From: Eledone cirrhosa
Taxonomy: Eukaryota; Mollusca; Cephalopoda; Octopoda; Eledonidae
Direction of reading: 5' to 3'
DNA length: 64,000 nt
Assembly: GCA_964016885.1 (NCBI GenBank)
Contig: OZ024757.1
Location: 23,467,042-23,531,041, forward strand
This document shows, piece by piece, positions 10,593 to 22,049 of this stretch. Position 1 is the stretch's first letter. The number at the start of each line of letters is the position of its first letter. The position numbers and the translations under genes were made by a program. The notes below the pieces were generated by a model, which saw only the letters and a program-made list of their open reading frames with translations, did no database searches and was not told the origin of the DNA.

Positions 10593-11541
10593 GGGCTCGG
10601 TAAGCCTGGGGTGGGTGGAGAGCTCGGTAAGCCTGGGGTGGGTGGATGGCTCGGTAAGCCCCGGGTGGGTGGAGGGCTCGGTAAGCCTGAAGTGGGTGGA
10701 GAGCTCGGTAAGCCTGGGGTGGGTGGAGGGCTCGGTAAGCCTGGGGTGGGTGGAGGGCTCGGTAAGCCTGGGGTGGGTGGAGGGCTCGGTAAGCCTGGGG
10801 TGGGTGGAGGGCTCGGTAAGCCTGGGGTGGGTGGATGGCTTGGTAAGCCTGGGGTGGGTGGAGGGCTCGGTAAGCCTGGGGTGGGTGGAGGGCTCGGTAA
10901 GCCTGGGGTGGGTGGAGGGCTTGGTAAGCCTGGGGTGAGTGGAGGGCTTGGTAAGCCTGGGGTAGGTGGAGGGCTCGGTAAGCCTGGGGTGGGTGGAGGG
11001 CTCGGTAAGCCTGGGGTGGGTGGAGGGCACGATAAGCCTGGGGTGGGTGGATGGCTCGGTAAGCCTGGGGTGGGTGGAGGGCACGGTAAGCCTGGGGTGG
11101 GTGGAGAGCTCGGTAAGCCTGGGGTGGGTGGAGGGCTCGGTAAGCCCCGGGTGGGTGGAGGGCTCGGTAAGCCTGGGGTGGGTGGAGGGGAGGGCTCAGT
11201 AAGCCTGGGGTGGGTGGAGGGCAAGATAAGCCTGGTATGGGTGGAGGGCTCGGTAAGCCTGGGGTGGGTGGAGGGGAGGGCTCAGTAAGCCTGGGGTGGG
11301 TGGAGGGGAGGGCTCAGTAAGCCTGGAGTGGGTGGAGGGCTCGGTAAGCCTGGGGTGGGTGGATGGCTCGGTAAGCCTGGGGTGGGTGGAGGGCTCAGTA
11401 AGCCTGGGGTGGATGGAGGGCTCGGTAAGCCTGGGGTGGGTGGAGGGCTCGGTAAGCCTGGGGTGGGTGGAGGGCTTGGTAAGCCTGGGGTGGGTGGAGG
11501 GCTTGGTAAGCCTGGGGTGGGTGAAGGGCTCTCAAAGCCCC
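10593..11541. repeat. 27-bp GC-rich minisatellite, about 35 units
   Basis: The unit is CTCGGTAAGCCTGGGGTGGG plus TGGAGGG. The period of 27 keeps frames in register, so both strands show long repetitive frames (GVGGGLGKP, EGSVSLGWV, PSTHPRLTE, PPPTPGLPS). Several units have a 5-bp insertion (GGAGGGGAGGGCTC). It is far more GC-rich than its surroundings. No start context, signal peptide or non-repeat domain supports a protein. Confidence 0.93.
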
Positions 11542-11574
11542 ACCCTTTGCTTTATTCCTGAACTACTAATGTTA

Positions 11575-11957
11575 TGACAGTAGATTGGCAATATCGGTAG
11601 AGGGTCGGACGCGATGCTTTCCAGCATAGTTACGTCCCTTTACGATCTGAGTTCAAATCCCGCCGAGGTTAACTTTGCCTTTCATCCTTACGGGGGTCGA
11701 TAAAATAAAGTACCAGTAATGCACTGGGTAATTGCTGGCCTTGTGCCAAAAGTAGAAACAATTATTAGGGCGGTGGATTGGCAGTATCGGTAGAGGGTCG
11801 GACGCCATGCTTTGCAGCATAGAGTTACGTCCCTTTACGGACCGAGTTCAAATCCCGCCGAGGTTAACTTTGCCTTTCATCCTTACGGGGTCGATAAAAT
11901 AAAGTACCAGTAATGCACTGGGTAATTGCTGGCCTTGTGCCAAAAGTAGAAACAGTT
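11575..11957 (+). mobile_element. Two tandem tRNA-derived SINEs (subtype 2)
   Basis: Copies at about 11578-11762 and 11768-11957. Each has GATTGGCA(A/G)TATCGGTAGAGG (A-box region), GAGTTCAAATCCCGCCGAGG (B box), GGGTCGATAAAATAAAGTACC and ends GCCAAAAGTAGAAACA. The first copy carries one extra G in the ACGGGGGTCG run. Confidence 0.9.
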
Positions 11958-12139
11958 ATGACAATAAAACTTGGCCCTTGTATAGACTATTGGGAGCGAA
12001 ACATTTCTGCTTTACAAAATTATTGCTGACATCATTTTTCTGATGACGTCATCAGTTGTAGCCAGGTGGGTTAAGATTTAGTACTTTTATAGTGTTCAAA
12101 ATTCTTCCAGAACCACTAACGCTATGACCATGACACTTT

Positions 12140-14070
12140 GCAGGGATATAGGTACTGTCATGTAGGTACTGTATATATAGGTACTGTCATGTAGGTACTG
12201 TATATATAGGTACTGTATATATAGGTACTATATATAGGTACTGTCATGTACGTACTGTATATGTAGGTACTGTGATGTAGGTACTGTATATATAGGTACT
12301 GTATATATAGGTACTATATATAGGTACTGTCATGTACGTACTGTATATGTAGGTACTGTGATGTAGGTACTGTATATATAGGTACTGTGATGTAGGTACT
12401 GTCATGTAGGTACTGTCATGTAGGTACTGTATATATAGGTACTGTCATGTAGGTACTGTATATATAGGTACTGTGATGTAGGTACTGTATATATAGGTAC
12501 TATATATAGGTACTGTCATGTAGGTACTGTATATATAGGTACTATATATAGGTACTGTCATGTAGGTACTGTATATATAGGTACTATATATAGGTACTGT
12601 CATGTAGGTACTGTATATATAGGTACTGCGATGTAGGTACTGTATATATAGGTACTATATATAGGTACCGTCATGTAGGTACTGTATATATAGGTACTGT
12701 GATGTAGGTACTGTATATATAGGTACTATATATAGGTACTGTATATATAGGTACTGTGATGTAGGTACTGTGATGTAGGTACTGTATATATAGGTACTAT
12801 ATATAGGTACTGTCATGTAGGTACTGTATATATAGGTACTGTCATGTAGGTACTGTATATATAGGTACTGTGATGTAGGTACTGTGATGTAGGTACTGTA
12901 TATATATGTACTGTATATAGGTACTGTCATGTAGGTACTGTATATATAGGTACTATATATATAGGTACTGTCATGTAGGTACTGCATATAGGTACTGTCA
13001 TGTAGGTACTGTATATATAGGTACTATATATAGGTACTGTCATGTAGGTACTGTATATATAGGTACTGTCATGTAGGTACTGTATATATAGGTACTGTGA
13101 TGTAGGTACTGTATATATAGGTACTGTATATAGGTACTGTCATGTAGGTACTGTATATATAGGTACTATATATAGGTACTGTCATGTAGGTACTGTATAT
13201 ATAGGTATTGTGATGTAGGTACTGTATATATAGGTACTGTGATGTAGGTACTGTATATATAGGTACTATATATAGGTACTGTCATGTAGGTACTGTATAT
13301 ATAGGTACTATATATAGGTACTGTGATGTAGGTACTATATATATAGGTACTGTCATGTAGGTATTGTATATATAGGTACTGTATATATAGGTACTATATA
13401 TAGGTACTGTATATATATGTACTATATATAGGTACTATATATAGGTACTATATATAGATACTATATATAGGTACTGTATATATAGGTACTGTATATAGAT
13501 ACTATATATAGGTACTGTATATAGATACTATATATATATAGGTACTGTATATATAGGTACTATATATAGGTACTGTATATAGGTACTATATATAGGTACT
13601 ATATATAGGTACTATATATAGGTACTGTATATATATAGGTACTGTATATAGGTACTCTATATAGGTACTCTATATATAGATACTGTATATAGGTACTCTA
13701 TATATAGATACTGTATATATAGGTACTATATATATAGGTACTATATATAGGTACTATATATATAGGTACTATATATAGGTACTATATATAGGTACTGTAT
13801 ATATAGATATTGTATATATAGATACTGTATATAGGTACTATATATAGGTACTGTATATATAGGTACTGTATATATAGGTACTATATATAGGTACTATATA
13901 TAGGTACTATATATAGGTACTCTATATATAGATACTGTATATATAGGTACTATATATATAGGTACTATATATATAGGTACTATATATATAGGTACTATAT
14001 ATAGGTACTATATATAGGTACTCTATATATAGGTACTCTATATATAGGTACTCTATATATAGGTACTGTC
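12140..14070. repeat. 13-16-bp minisatellite built from GGTACT units, about 1.9 kb
   Basis: All units begin GGTACT and come in a few types: GGTACTGTCATGTA, GGTACTGTGATGTA, GGTACTGTATATATA and GGTACTATATATA. The left part alternates the types in recurring order, a higher-order pattern. The right part (after about 13380) is mainly the TA types with GATACT and CTCTATATATA variants. The outermost unit on each side is the TCATG type. Confidence 0.95.
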
Positions 14071-14565
14071 ATGTACTTTCTCTTTGCCATGTTTGCCACT
14101 AAATGTAACAACAATGCAATGCCAAAATTTGATTTTTGCAAAAAACAGATTAAACATTGTTACCATGATAACTACGGGGTTGGCATGGAAACAACATGGT
14201 TACCATAGCAACACATAACATTAAATTAGCAATGTTGTTTGGAGATATTGTTGTTTTGGTTTACAAAGACTGTTTAATCAAATGTTATAACAAGAAAAAT
14301 AAAAGTAATGTCATCATTTAATACCACCTGTTCAACTCCTGCAGTTTCCATGGCAACAGAGAAAATGTTTTTGTTTTTTTTTAAATCAATTATGTGAGCA
14401 GTTAACAAGATCAATTTGAGGAAAATTGCCAACATTTCAAAGAAAAATCAGTTTTACTCTTAAGGTATGGGTCAACATGTGGTTATTGTAAATGACACAT
14501 GACCAAGATGTCACACAGTGGAGTTGAACCCAGGTGCTAATGATCATGAAGTGAACATTTGGCTA
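14071..14565. other. Non-coding segment, nothing recognised
   Basis: Contains two diverged CATGGTTACCATAGCAAC-like pieces at 14158-14210 but no gene or clear transposon. Confidence 0.4.
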
Positions 14566-14585
14566 TATATATATATGTATATATA

Positions 14586-14937
14586 TGTGGAGGAGGCACA
14601 TGGCTTAGTGGTGAGAGCATTGGCCTTGCAATCGAAAGGTTGTGAGTTCAATTCTCAGACCGGCTGATGTGCTGTTTCCTCGAACAAGACACTTTATTTC
14701 ACATTGCTCCAGTTTACTCAGCTGTAGAAATGAGATGATAGGGACTGGGGTCCCTATCATTCCACTGCCAAGTGGATGTGTAGGCGCCACAGCAAAAAAA
14801 GCACCTAGCCCACACTGTAAATGAGGTTGGTGTTAGGAAGGGCATCCAGCTGTAGAAATCAAGCCAGAATCAGTTCCCGTCCCACCCTTGCAAGCAGGGA
14901 AAAGCGGACGTAAAATGATGATGATGATGATGATATA
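14586..14937 (+). mobile_element. Full-length tRNA-derived SINE (subtype 1, tail B)
   Basis: GGCACATGGCTTAGTGGTGA, GTGAGTTCAATTCTCAGACC, CAAGACACTTTATTTCACAT, GTGTAGGCGCCACAGCAAAA and the tail CCCACCCTTGCAAGCAGGGA, AAAGCGGACG, (GATGAT)n. TA repeats flank both ends. Confidence 0.92.
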
Positions 14938-14949
14938 TATATATTCATA

Positions 14950-15345
14950 ATGATATATATGTATATATTTAGACATAGTCACAGATACATCTATGAGTGT
15001 GGCCACCTTCAACCGTGTGGCTCTTTTAAAAAATTAATTAAGCAAATAATTATTAATCAGAGCAATATAAAATTATAAGTTTGAAGAAAATATATCCAAA
15101 TATATACAAAATATATCCAAATTTTCTCCTCCTTTGTCCGTAGAAATTAACCAGATAAATAATCATTTAAACGGAGCTCAGTTTAAAATGTAACTATAAA
15201 GAAATAACAGATAAATGTTACAGACTTTCATATATATGTGTTTAGTGGTTCACCAGTGGATAGAACTAGTCATTCTGTATAGCTAATCATGATGTAATAG
15301 TAGAAAAGCACTCTACGTTATACAACTCATCCAAATTCATAATAA
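14950..15345. other. Non-coding segment, nothing recognised
   Basis: AT-rich with a small ATATATCCAAA repeat at 15090-15125. No gene. Confidence 0.4.
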
Positions 15346-15354
15346 TAATGAGTT

Positions 15355-15690
15355 GCCTTACTACTATGGGAACCCACACATGGTAGAACAACAAAAGGTC
15401 AACCTCGTGCTACATTTCTGGAGTGAGTTTGTTAAGACAGTTAGATATCAGATATACAAAATTACTGAGGAAAGTGCAAAATGTATCTTGGAAGGAGCAC
15501 AGAACAAACAAGTCTCTATATGGTGACTTGAGACTGATTACAGACGTCATAAAGTCTAGAAGACTCGGTCCTATAGATCACATATGGTAGAGATCAAGCA
15601 GAGGCATTAAACCAGTTACTGCTATAGGAACCCACACATGGTAGAACATATGGTTGGCTTCATGCTATGTTTCTGGAGCAGGTTTATAAA
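15355..15690 (+). repeat. Direct duplication of about 80 bp
   Basis: GGAACCCACACATGGTAGAAC followed by a TCATGCTA(T/C)(A/G)TTTCTGGAG block occurs at about 15368-15450 and again at about 15628-15700, roughly 260 bp apart and about 80 percent alike by eye. Origin unknown. Confidence 0.6.
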
Positions 15691-15786
15691 GACACGAATC
15701 TTAGAAAGAATGAATTCGTGGAAGCCATGTTGGATAGGGACAAGTGGAGGTGTATAATTATCAATGTTGCCTGATGAAAATTGACA

Positions 15787-15845
15787 TGATGCTGATGATG
15801 ATGACAATGATGATGACAAGGAAGACGATGATGATAATGACAAGA
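15787..15845. repeat. GATGAT microsatellite
   Basis: Short imperfect (GAT)n with GACAAG interruptions. Confidence 0.8.
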
Positions 15846-15849
15846 AAAA

Positions 15850-16215
15850 CAGCAGTTTATGTACTCGTTATAGTTTATAAACAAACAAAACAGAGAATAA
15901 CACATTTATAATAGAATCTCCATGGCAATTGACACACAAATAAAGACTGCAATCTAAAATGTCCTCCAATCTATGTCATACCTGATAATTACAGGTAGGA
16001 TCAGGTATAGAATAACATTACAAAGTATTACAGTGACATCTGATCTTAGAAAATCTACAATTTGCAGGTGATGTTAATATAAAACAGGGAGGAAAAAAAA
16101 AAAAACTCTTACAAACCTATAAAAAACCAAGACATGAGAAATATGGATTTTAAAATGTCTTTGATGGTGGCGCTAAATTTTAATACAATCATTATGATAA
16201 TAAAGAGGAAGAACA
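15850..16215. other. Non-coding segment, nothing recognised
   Basis: AT-rich spacer with a poly-A patch near 16093-16105; no gene recognised. Confidence 0.35.
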
Positions 16216-16217
16216 TT

Positions 16218-16755
16218 ATATACTGATGATGATGATGATGATGATGGTGGTGGTGTCACATATAATGATGTTGGTGACGATGATAGTGGCAGTGATGGTA
16301 AAAATGATAAGGATAGTGATGTCACACACGAGAGTGACGATGATGATGGTCATAATTATAATAATGATGATGATGATGATGATGATGATGGCAGATGATG
16401 ATGATGATGATGATGATGGCACACAATGCTGGTGATGATAATGATGTTTGTGGCGATAATGGTACACATGATAGTGATGATGATGATGAGACTTATGATA
16501 ATGATCGTAATGGCACACATTGATAATGATGCTGATGATAATATTGGTAATGATGGTGACATACATTAATGCTGATGATGATGGCACACATGGTGATGAT
16601 GGTGATGATGGATGGCACTAGCGCTAACAATGGTGGCAATGATGTTACTTATGATGATGATGATGATGATGGTGGTGATGGTGGTGATAGTTATGATAAT
16701 GCTATAGTGGTGAAGATAGAAATGTCAGTGACGGTTGTGATGTTGGTAATCATGT

Positions 16756-16786
<31 letters not shown>

Positions 16787-16840
16787 ACCAATACATGGTG
16801 GTGATGGTGGTGATGGTGTCAGGCACGACAATGATAAATG
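16218..16840. repeat. GATGAT-based compound array
   Basis: (GATGAT)n interspersed with a recurring GGCACACA(T/A)(T/G) block, giving a loose minisatellite. Met, Asp and His runs in all frames are artefacts. Confidence 0.88.
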
Positions 16841-16974
16841 TTAGGAGCAAGGCCGAGTAGATTTATGGCAGAAATCTATTTAACTATAGTTTTCAGATTT
16901 GAAAATAATAATGAAAATTTAAATTTGAAAAAAAAAACAAAAAAAAACAACATAAAATAAAATAAAAACAAAAC

Positions 16975-17021
<47 letters not shown>

Positions 17022-17415
17022 GTGTTTCGTGGAAATGGGTGAAAAAAAACAATAAAACTTCAAAAGTTGTTTGTGATGTTGATATGCAATTGATTTGAAA
17101 GGAAGTAAAAGAAAAATGGATAATTTTTATTGGTTTTTCACAAAAATTATTTAAAAAAAAAAAGAGGGGGATTTTTCAAAAGATCTTTTCTCTTTGATGT
17201 TGTAGAATTCAAGTCATTATTGTCTGTAATCTGTACACACTCTCATCTCGCTCGTGTATACTTTTGTTATGTTTCTGTACACAAATATAGACGCACACAC
17301 ACACACACACACGTATGTATATATATATGAGGGAGGGGATGTCTGCGTGTGTGTTTGGATTTAGAAATGGAAGAATAAGTACTCAATACATATAAAATGC
17401 ATTAATTTATTATTC
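16841..17415. other. Spacer with an AAT microsatellite and a CA tract
   Basis: (AAT)n at 16975-17018, poly-A patches, and (CA)n then TATG/TA at 17293-17330. No gene. Confidence 0.6.
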
Positions 17416-17419
17416 AGAA

Positions 17420-17482
17420 TAAATGATATTTATTATATATATATATATTATATATATTATATACATATATATATATTATATC

Positions 17483-17516
<34 letters not shown>

Positions 17517-17775
17517 ATATCATATATATATATATTATATACATATACATGTATATTTTTGTGTGTATATATACACATGCACACAGGTGCATGTGTATAT
17601 ACACATGCACCTGTATGTATATACACATGTATGTATATACCTGTATGTATATACACCTGTATGTATATACACATGCCCACATAAAATGCGTATATGCCAA
17701 TGTTATATCCATATACTCCTACATACATACATACACACACATACATAACAGTTAACTATTGATTGTAGAATGTGT

Positions 17776-17819
<44 letters not shown>

Positions 17820-17830
17820 TAAACACTTAA
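17420..17830. repeat. TA, TATG and ACACATGCACC microsatellite cluster
   Basis: (TA)n at 17425-17545, then a TATACACATG(C/T)A(C/T)CTG-type motif repeated several times on alternating strands (17550-17680), and a final (TA)n at 17778-17815. Confidence 0.88.
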
Positions 17831-18065
17831 CTGGAACTCCCATTTTCCTAAACAAGCTGTCTAACTTAATACAAAGCACATATATTAAAATCTTTGTACA
17901 ACACACATACTATAAAGTTGCTAGTTTAAGTATTTCATCCATAAATATTTAGATTTAATCTGAAGTATCTCTTGTCACACTATAAATACAACAAAAGCAG
18001 CAGATAGAAATGTAAATTTATATGCTACATTAAGAAAATGCAATCATTTCAGTAACACATACACA

Positions 18066-18212
18066 TCCCTTTCATTATTTTAAAATCATTCTGAGTTCAA
18101 ATCCCGCCGAGGTTAACTTTGCCTTTCATCCTTACGGGGTCGATAAAATAAAGTACCAGTAATGCACTGGGTAATTACTGGCCTTGTGCCAAAAGTAGAA
18201 ACAATTATTTTA
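18066..18212 (+). mobile_element. 5'-truncated SINE subtype 2 with target-site duplications
   Basis: The copy begins at TCTGAGTTCAAATCCCGCC, so the whole A-box half is missing, and ends GCCAAAAGTAGAAACAATTA. ATTATTTTAAAATCA occurs immediately before and immediately after it, which fits a target-site duplication. The copy at 26092-26250 begins at the same base. Confidence 0.82.
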
Positions 18213-18289
18213 AAATCAATTTATTGTTTCTTAGTTTGGCACGAGGCCAGCAATTTGATGACAGGACGACAGGCTGTAGCATATGTCCA

Positions 18290-19185
18290 GTGAAGGCCCC
18301 AGCCCACACTGTAAAATGGTTGTGATGGCGACACAACAAAAAGCACTCAGCTCACACTGTAAAGTGGTTGTGTAGGAGTCACAACAAAAAGCACCCAGCT
18401 CACACTGTAAAGTGGTAGTGTAGGAATCATGACAAAAAGCGCTCAGCCCATACTGTGAAGTGGTAGTGTAGGAATCATGACAAAAAGCGCTCAGCCCACA
18501 CTGTAAAATGGTCATGTAGGAGTCATGACAAAAAGCGCTCAGCCCACACTGTAGGAGTCATGACAAAAAGCACCAAGCCCACACTATAAAGTGGTTGTGT
18601 AGGAGTCATGACAAAAAGCACCAAGCCCACACTATAAAGTGGTTGTGTAGGAGTCATGACAAAAAGCACCAAGCCCACACTATAAAGTGGTTGTGTAGGA
18701 GTCATGACAAAAAGCACCAAGCCCACACTATAAAGTGGTTGTGTAGGAGTCATGACAAAAAGCACCAAGCTCACACTGTGAAGTGGTTGTCTAGGAGTCA
18801 TGACAAAAAGCACCAAGCCCACACTATAAAGTGGTTGTGTAGGAGTCATGACAAAAAGCACCAAGCTCACACTATAAAGTGGTTGTGTAGGAGTCATGAC
18901 AAAAAGCACCAAGCTCACACTGTAAAGTGGTTGTGTAGGTTTCATGACCAAAAACACCCAGCACACACTGTGAAGTGGTCATGTAGGTGTGTCACAACAA
19001 AACGCACCCAGCACACACTGTAAATGTGGCATTAGGAAGGGCATCCAGCCATAGAAACCAAGCCAGAAACAGTTCTGTGTGATCAAGACATGGCCACCTG
19101 ACCCAACTTTTCTCAAACGAGACAACCTGTCTAACCCATGCTGGCGTGGAAAAATGGACATTAAACGATGATGATGATGATGTGG
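18290..19185 (+). repeat. 48-bp tandem array grown from a LINE/SINE tail
   Basis: The unit is AGGAGTCATGACAAAAAGCA plus the CCAAGCCCACACTATAAAGTGGTTGTGT block; a start at 18601 recurs at 18649. There are about 14 units. Each equals the AAAAAGCACCCAGCCCACACT block that normal tails carry once or twice. The array runs into an ordinary tail (GGCATTAGGAAGGGCATCCA, CTAACCCATGCTGGCGTGGA, GATGATGAT). Frames of 16-residue repeats are artefacts. Confidence 0.92.
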
Positions 19186-19444
19186 AGGAAAGTCAATTAT
19201 CATATATATTCAAATATAAGCCAAGGAAAATGTGACCAAAATATCAATGGGGTCAATATTTTAATGATTTTCCCCAACTTCAAATTCCACATAATATTCT
19301 AGTATATATGGGGAGTACTGTATATACTCAAATATAAGCCGAGGAATATGTGACTAAAAACCAATGTAGAAGGGATCAGATTTTTGCCCATTTCTCAAAT
19401 ATAAAATAGTGAGATCAGCTTATATTCAAGTATATACTATAAAT

Positions 19445-19870
19445 CAACCCATATTATTTGACTGACTAGTACTTTATTTTATCAAGTCCAGAAGGATGAA
19501 AGTCAAAGTTGACCTCAGCGGGATTTGAACTCACTGAAAAATATACCATAAAGGCATTTTGTATAATGCTCTACCAATTAATTTTGGATCTCTGCTCTCT
19601 TAATTCAAATCCCACCGAGGTCAACCATGCTTTTCATCAATTTGTGGTTGATAAAATATGTAGCAGTCTAGTACTAGGGTCAATTCTTCCTCTATATCTC
19701 TACTTTCCCTTCTCTCACTATCTCTTTTCTTCTCTGGAAGAAATCTGCTGTATTCAGACCTGGACTCCACCCCAATGTATGTCAATATGGCACGCTGTAT
19801 GTCAATATGGCACCCCTATAACTCCCTCGGGAGTTACGGGACCATGCATGTATGAATATCTATCTTACAC
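19445..19870. mobile_element. SINE subtype 3 copies in opposite orientations
   Basis: 19450-19535 on the minus strand carries the B-box and GATAAAATAAAGTAC blocks. 19540-19870 on the plus strand has AATTCAAATCCCACCGAGG, then TCTCTGGAAGAAATCTGCTG, TATGTCAATATGGCACCCC and TCCCTCGGGAGTTACGGGAC. The same 3' body occurs at 43970-44510, 46675-47065 and 47920-48600. Confidence 0.75.
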
Positions 19871-20031
19871 CCTTGCATCATAATTCTTGATAATTTTCAA
19901 AATTATTTGAAAATCATAGTATCTTTCATTAGAAATTTGGTAATGGAAGAGTTAAAGTGTTTATATTTATCTAAAACCCTAAAATGTAAACACCATCCCG
20001 AGGCCAAGGTATTCCGTACTTCTCTGTACTG

Positions 20032-20032
<1 letters not shown>

Positions 20033-20085
<53 letters not shown>

Positions 20086-20145
20086 TAAAATAACAGATTA
20101 AAGTTTAAGCAAAGAATCGCTGCTTTGGATTTTAGTCTTCAATTT
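20033..20145 (+). repeat. TA tract plus a short dispersed repeat
   Basis: (TA)n is followed by ATTAAAATAACAGATTAAAG and AAGCAAAGAATCGCTGCTTT. The same text follows a (TA)n tract at 49737-49782, so this is a dispersed element joined to TA repeats. Confidence 0.7.
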
Positions 20146-20183
20146 TATTATTATTATTACTATATATATATATATATATATAT

Positions 20184-20438
20184 AATTAAGTTAAAGTGTA
20201 CATCTATATATGTATACGGAAGTATTAGTATGCATATAAATACACATATGTATACATATGTACATGTACCGAGCTTTTCACTAGACACTTTACAGTGAGT
20301 GTCCAGCTAGTCTGTATGTAAACAGACGAACCGGGTTTTAGTGAAAAGCTCGGTACATGTACATATGTATACATATGTGTATTTATATGCATACTAATAC
20401 TTCCGTATACATATTTAGATGTACACTTTAACTTAATT
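20184..20438. mobile_element. Near-perfect palindrome, 100-bp arms, 55-bp loop
   Basis: The left arm 20184-20283 (begins AATTAAGTTAAAGTGTACAT) and right arm 20339-20438 are reverse complements with a single mismatch by my reading (CATCTATATATG against CATCTAAATATG). The loop holds two further small inverted repeats: GACACT/AGTGTC and GTCTG/CAGAC. TA microsatellite lies on the left. It has no coding capacity. It could be a young foldback MITE or a recent inverted duplication. A transcript would fold into about 100 bp of duplex RNA. Confidence 0.9.
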
Positions 20439-20505
20439 GTTTAAGCGTCAGTCATACAAAAGTGAGTTAGAAGCGAAACAAAATTTAATTTTGTTTCGTT
20501 ATTCG

Positions 20506-20509
<4 letters not shown>

Positions 20510-20551
<42 letters not shown>

Positions 20552-20576
20552 TATATATATATAATTATATATTCGT
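20510..20576. repeat. TA microsatellite
   Basis: (TA)n interrupted by TATAATTATA. Confidence 0.9.
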
Positions 20577-20989
20577 GTACACATATTTTTGGATACACAA
20601 TAACAAAATATAAACAAACGTATTTATTTCACGAGGCTCGATAAGGATAAATATATATCAAATATATAAGAACCCTAGAGCAAATCCCGAGCAAGGCCAG
20701 GCCATTCTACTAGTATTTATCTAAAAACCTTCCATCATAATTTTATAAAGAAGCTTTGTTAATTTATGTTCAAATGAGAAAGTTAAATTATTAAATCCTT
20801 GATAATTTTTTTAATTATTTGAAAATAATAGGCAGTTCTTTTGGCTTTTTTTATTCAAAATCCTAGGCATTATCGTTTGTTAAAAATATGATAACGAAGG
20901 GGTAAAATCATTACTTATTGTGGCACCACCAGTGGAGGGGTTGTAATATCCTTGACACAACTGAACGCTCCGTTCTATCTTTGTTGCTA

Positions 20990-21450
20990 TGACTACTTTT
21001 TAATTTCTTGTTCGCTTTCTTTAATTTAGTATTCATGCCGACCCTTCCCTGTGGTCATGAATCTTGGGTAATGACTAGAAGAATACAATTCCAAATACAA
21101 GCAGAGTTCCTCCGAAGGGTCTCTGGAGTAACATTACTCGATGGAGTGCAAAGCTCAGAGATTAGAGGGTCACTCCAGGTAGAACCACTACTTTTCCGAA
21201 TTGAGAGATCACAGCTCTGATACTAGAGTCATGTGGTTAGAATATCCCAGGAAAGAAACATTGGACAGAATTTGTGGGCAAAAATACCAGAGGTAGACCC
21301 TGAGCAAGATGGTTGGACAACATCCATGAGCTCAGGTAGTCTTGCTTGGACATCCAGTTGGGTCAATTGTAGCCAGTTGCTTCTGGTAAGACTTGCTGGA
21401 AGGTGTGTTTGAGGACTCTGCCCCCACAACCCACCCTTGAATATGTGGGT
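20990..21450 (+). pseudogene. LINE C reverse-transcriptase C-terminal fragment, copy 1
   Basis: The frame from 21008 reads LVFMPTLPCGHESWVMT, IQFQIQ, EFLRRVSGVTLLDGVQSSEI and VEPLLFRIERSQL. This is the region C-terminal to the RT domain in a LINE ORF2-type family common in fish and invertebrate genomes (HESWVMT, RRxxGVTLLD, RIERSQLRWFGHV). The frame stops at 21220. Further downstream, decayed text recalls the GRPRxRWxDNI and LPPQPTLEYVGE-like end. A second copy is at 23750-24510. RT catalytic motifs are absent. It is dead and 5'-truncated. Confidence 0.78.
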
Positions 21451-21534
21451 GAGGAAGAAGTATTTAACCCTTTTGATACAAAACTGCCTGAAACAGAACT
21501 GGATTTATTATACAAAATTACTAATTTTATTATG

Positions 21535-21693
21535 TTTATCCTTATATTAAAACCTTCCATCATAATTTCATTTTTTAAATGTTTGTTAAGTAATTCTCTA
21601 AATATCAGCTTACTAAAAAAAAGTTAGTTATTTTAAATTCCTCCAGAATTTTGCTTTTTAAAATCAGTTGAAAAAGAGTGATGAAAATGGTAA
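21535..21693. repeat. Old dispersed repeat
   Basis: TAAAACCTTCCATCATAATT and nearby text resemble 160-230, 20717-20770 and 63820-63850. Class unknown. Confidence 0.4.
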
Positions 21694-21745
21694 TTGTTTC
21701 TACGTCTCTCTATCGATACTGCCAACCCACCAGTGATGAAGATAA

Positions 21746-22041
21746 TAATTGTTTCTACGTTTTGCACAAGGCCAGCAATTACCCAGTACATTACTGGTAC
21801 TTTATTTTATCGACCCCCGTAAGGATGAAAGGTAAAGTTAACCTCGGCGGGATTTGAACTCAGAATGGCAAGGACCGTAACTATGCGTCAAAGCATGGCG
21901 TCCGACCCTCTGCCGATACTGCCAACCCAGAAGATAATAATTATTTCTACTTTTGGCACAAGGCCAGCAATTACCCAGTGCATTACTGGTACTTTATTTT
22001 ATCGACCCCGTAAGGATGAAAGGCAAAGTTAACCTCGGCAG
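21746..22041 (-). mobile_element. Two adjacent SINE subtype 2 copies, minus strand
   Basis: The first (about 21746-21930) is nearly complete. The second (about 21938-22041) stops in the GTTAACCTCGGC block. Both contain GCAATTACCCAGT(A/G)CATTACTGG and TATCGACCCC. A small leftover at 21690-21730 (GTAATTGTTTCTACG, TATCGATACTGCCAACCCACC) is a third, internally deleted copy. Confidence 0.85.
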
Positions 22042-22049
22042 AAGATAAT

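Noticed and set aside
10589..11577. Long Gly/Pro-rich frames resembling collagen or mucin-like proteins
   Set aside because: Product of the 27-bp array on both strands; no non-repeat flanking coding region, signal peptide or splice evidence.
14586..14660. Possible tRNA genes at SINE heads
   Set aside because: A and B boxes are present but the cloverleaf is not; each is followed by the SINE body and tail.
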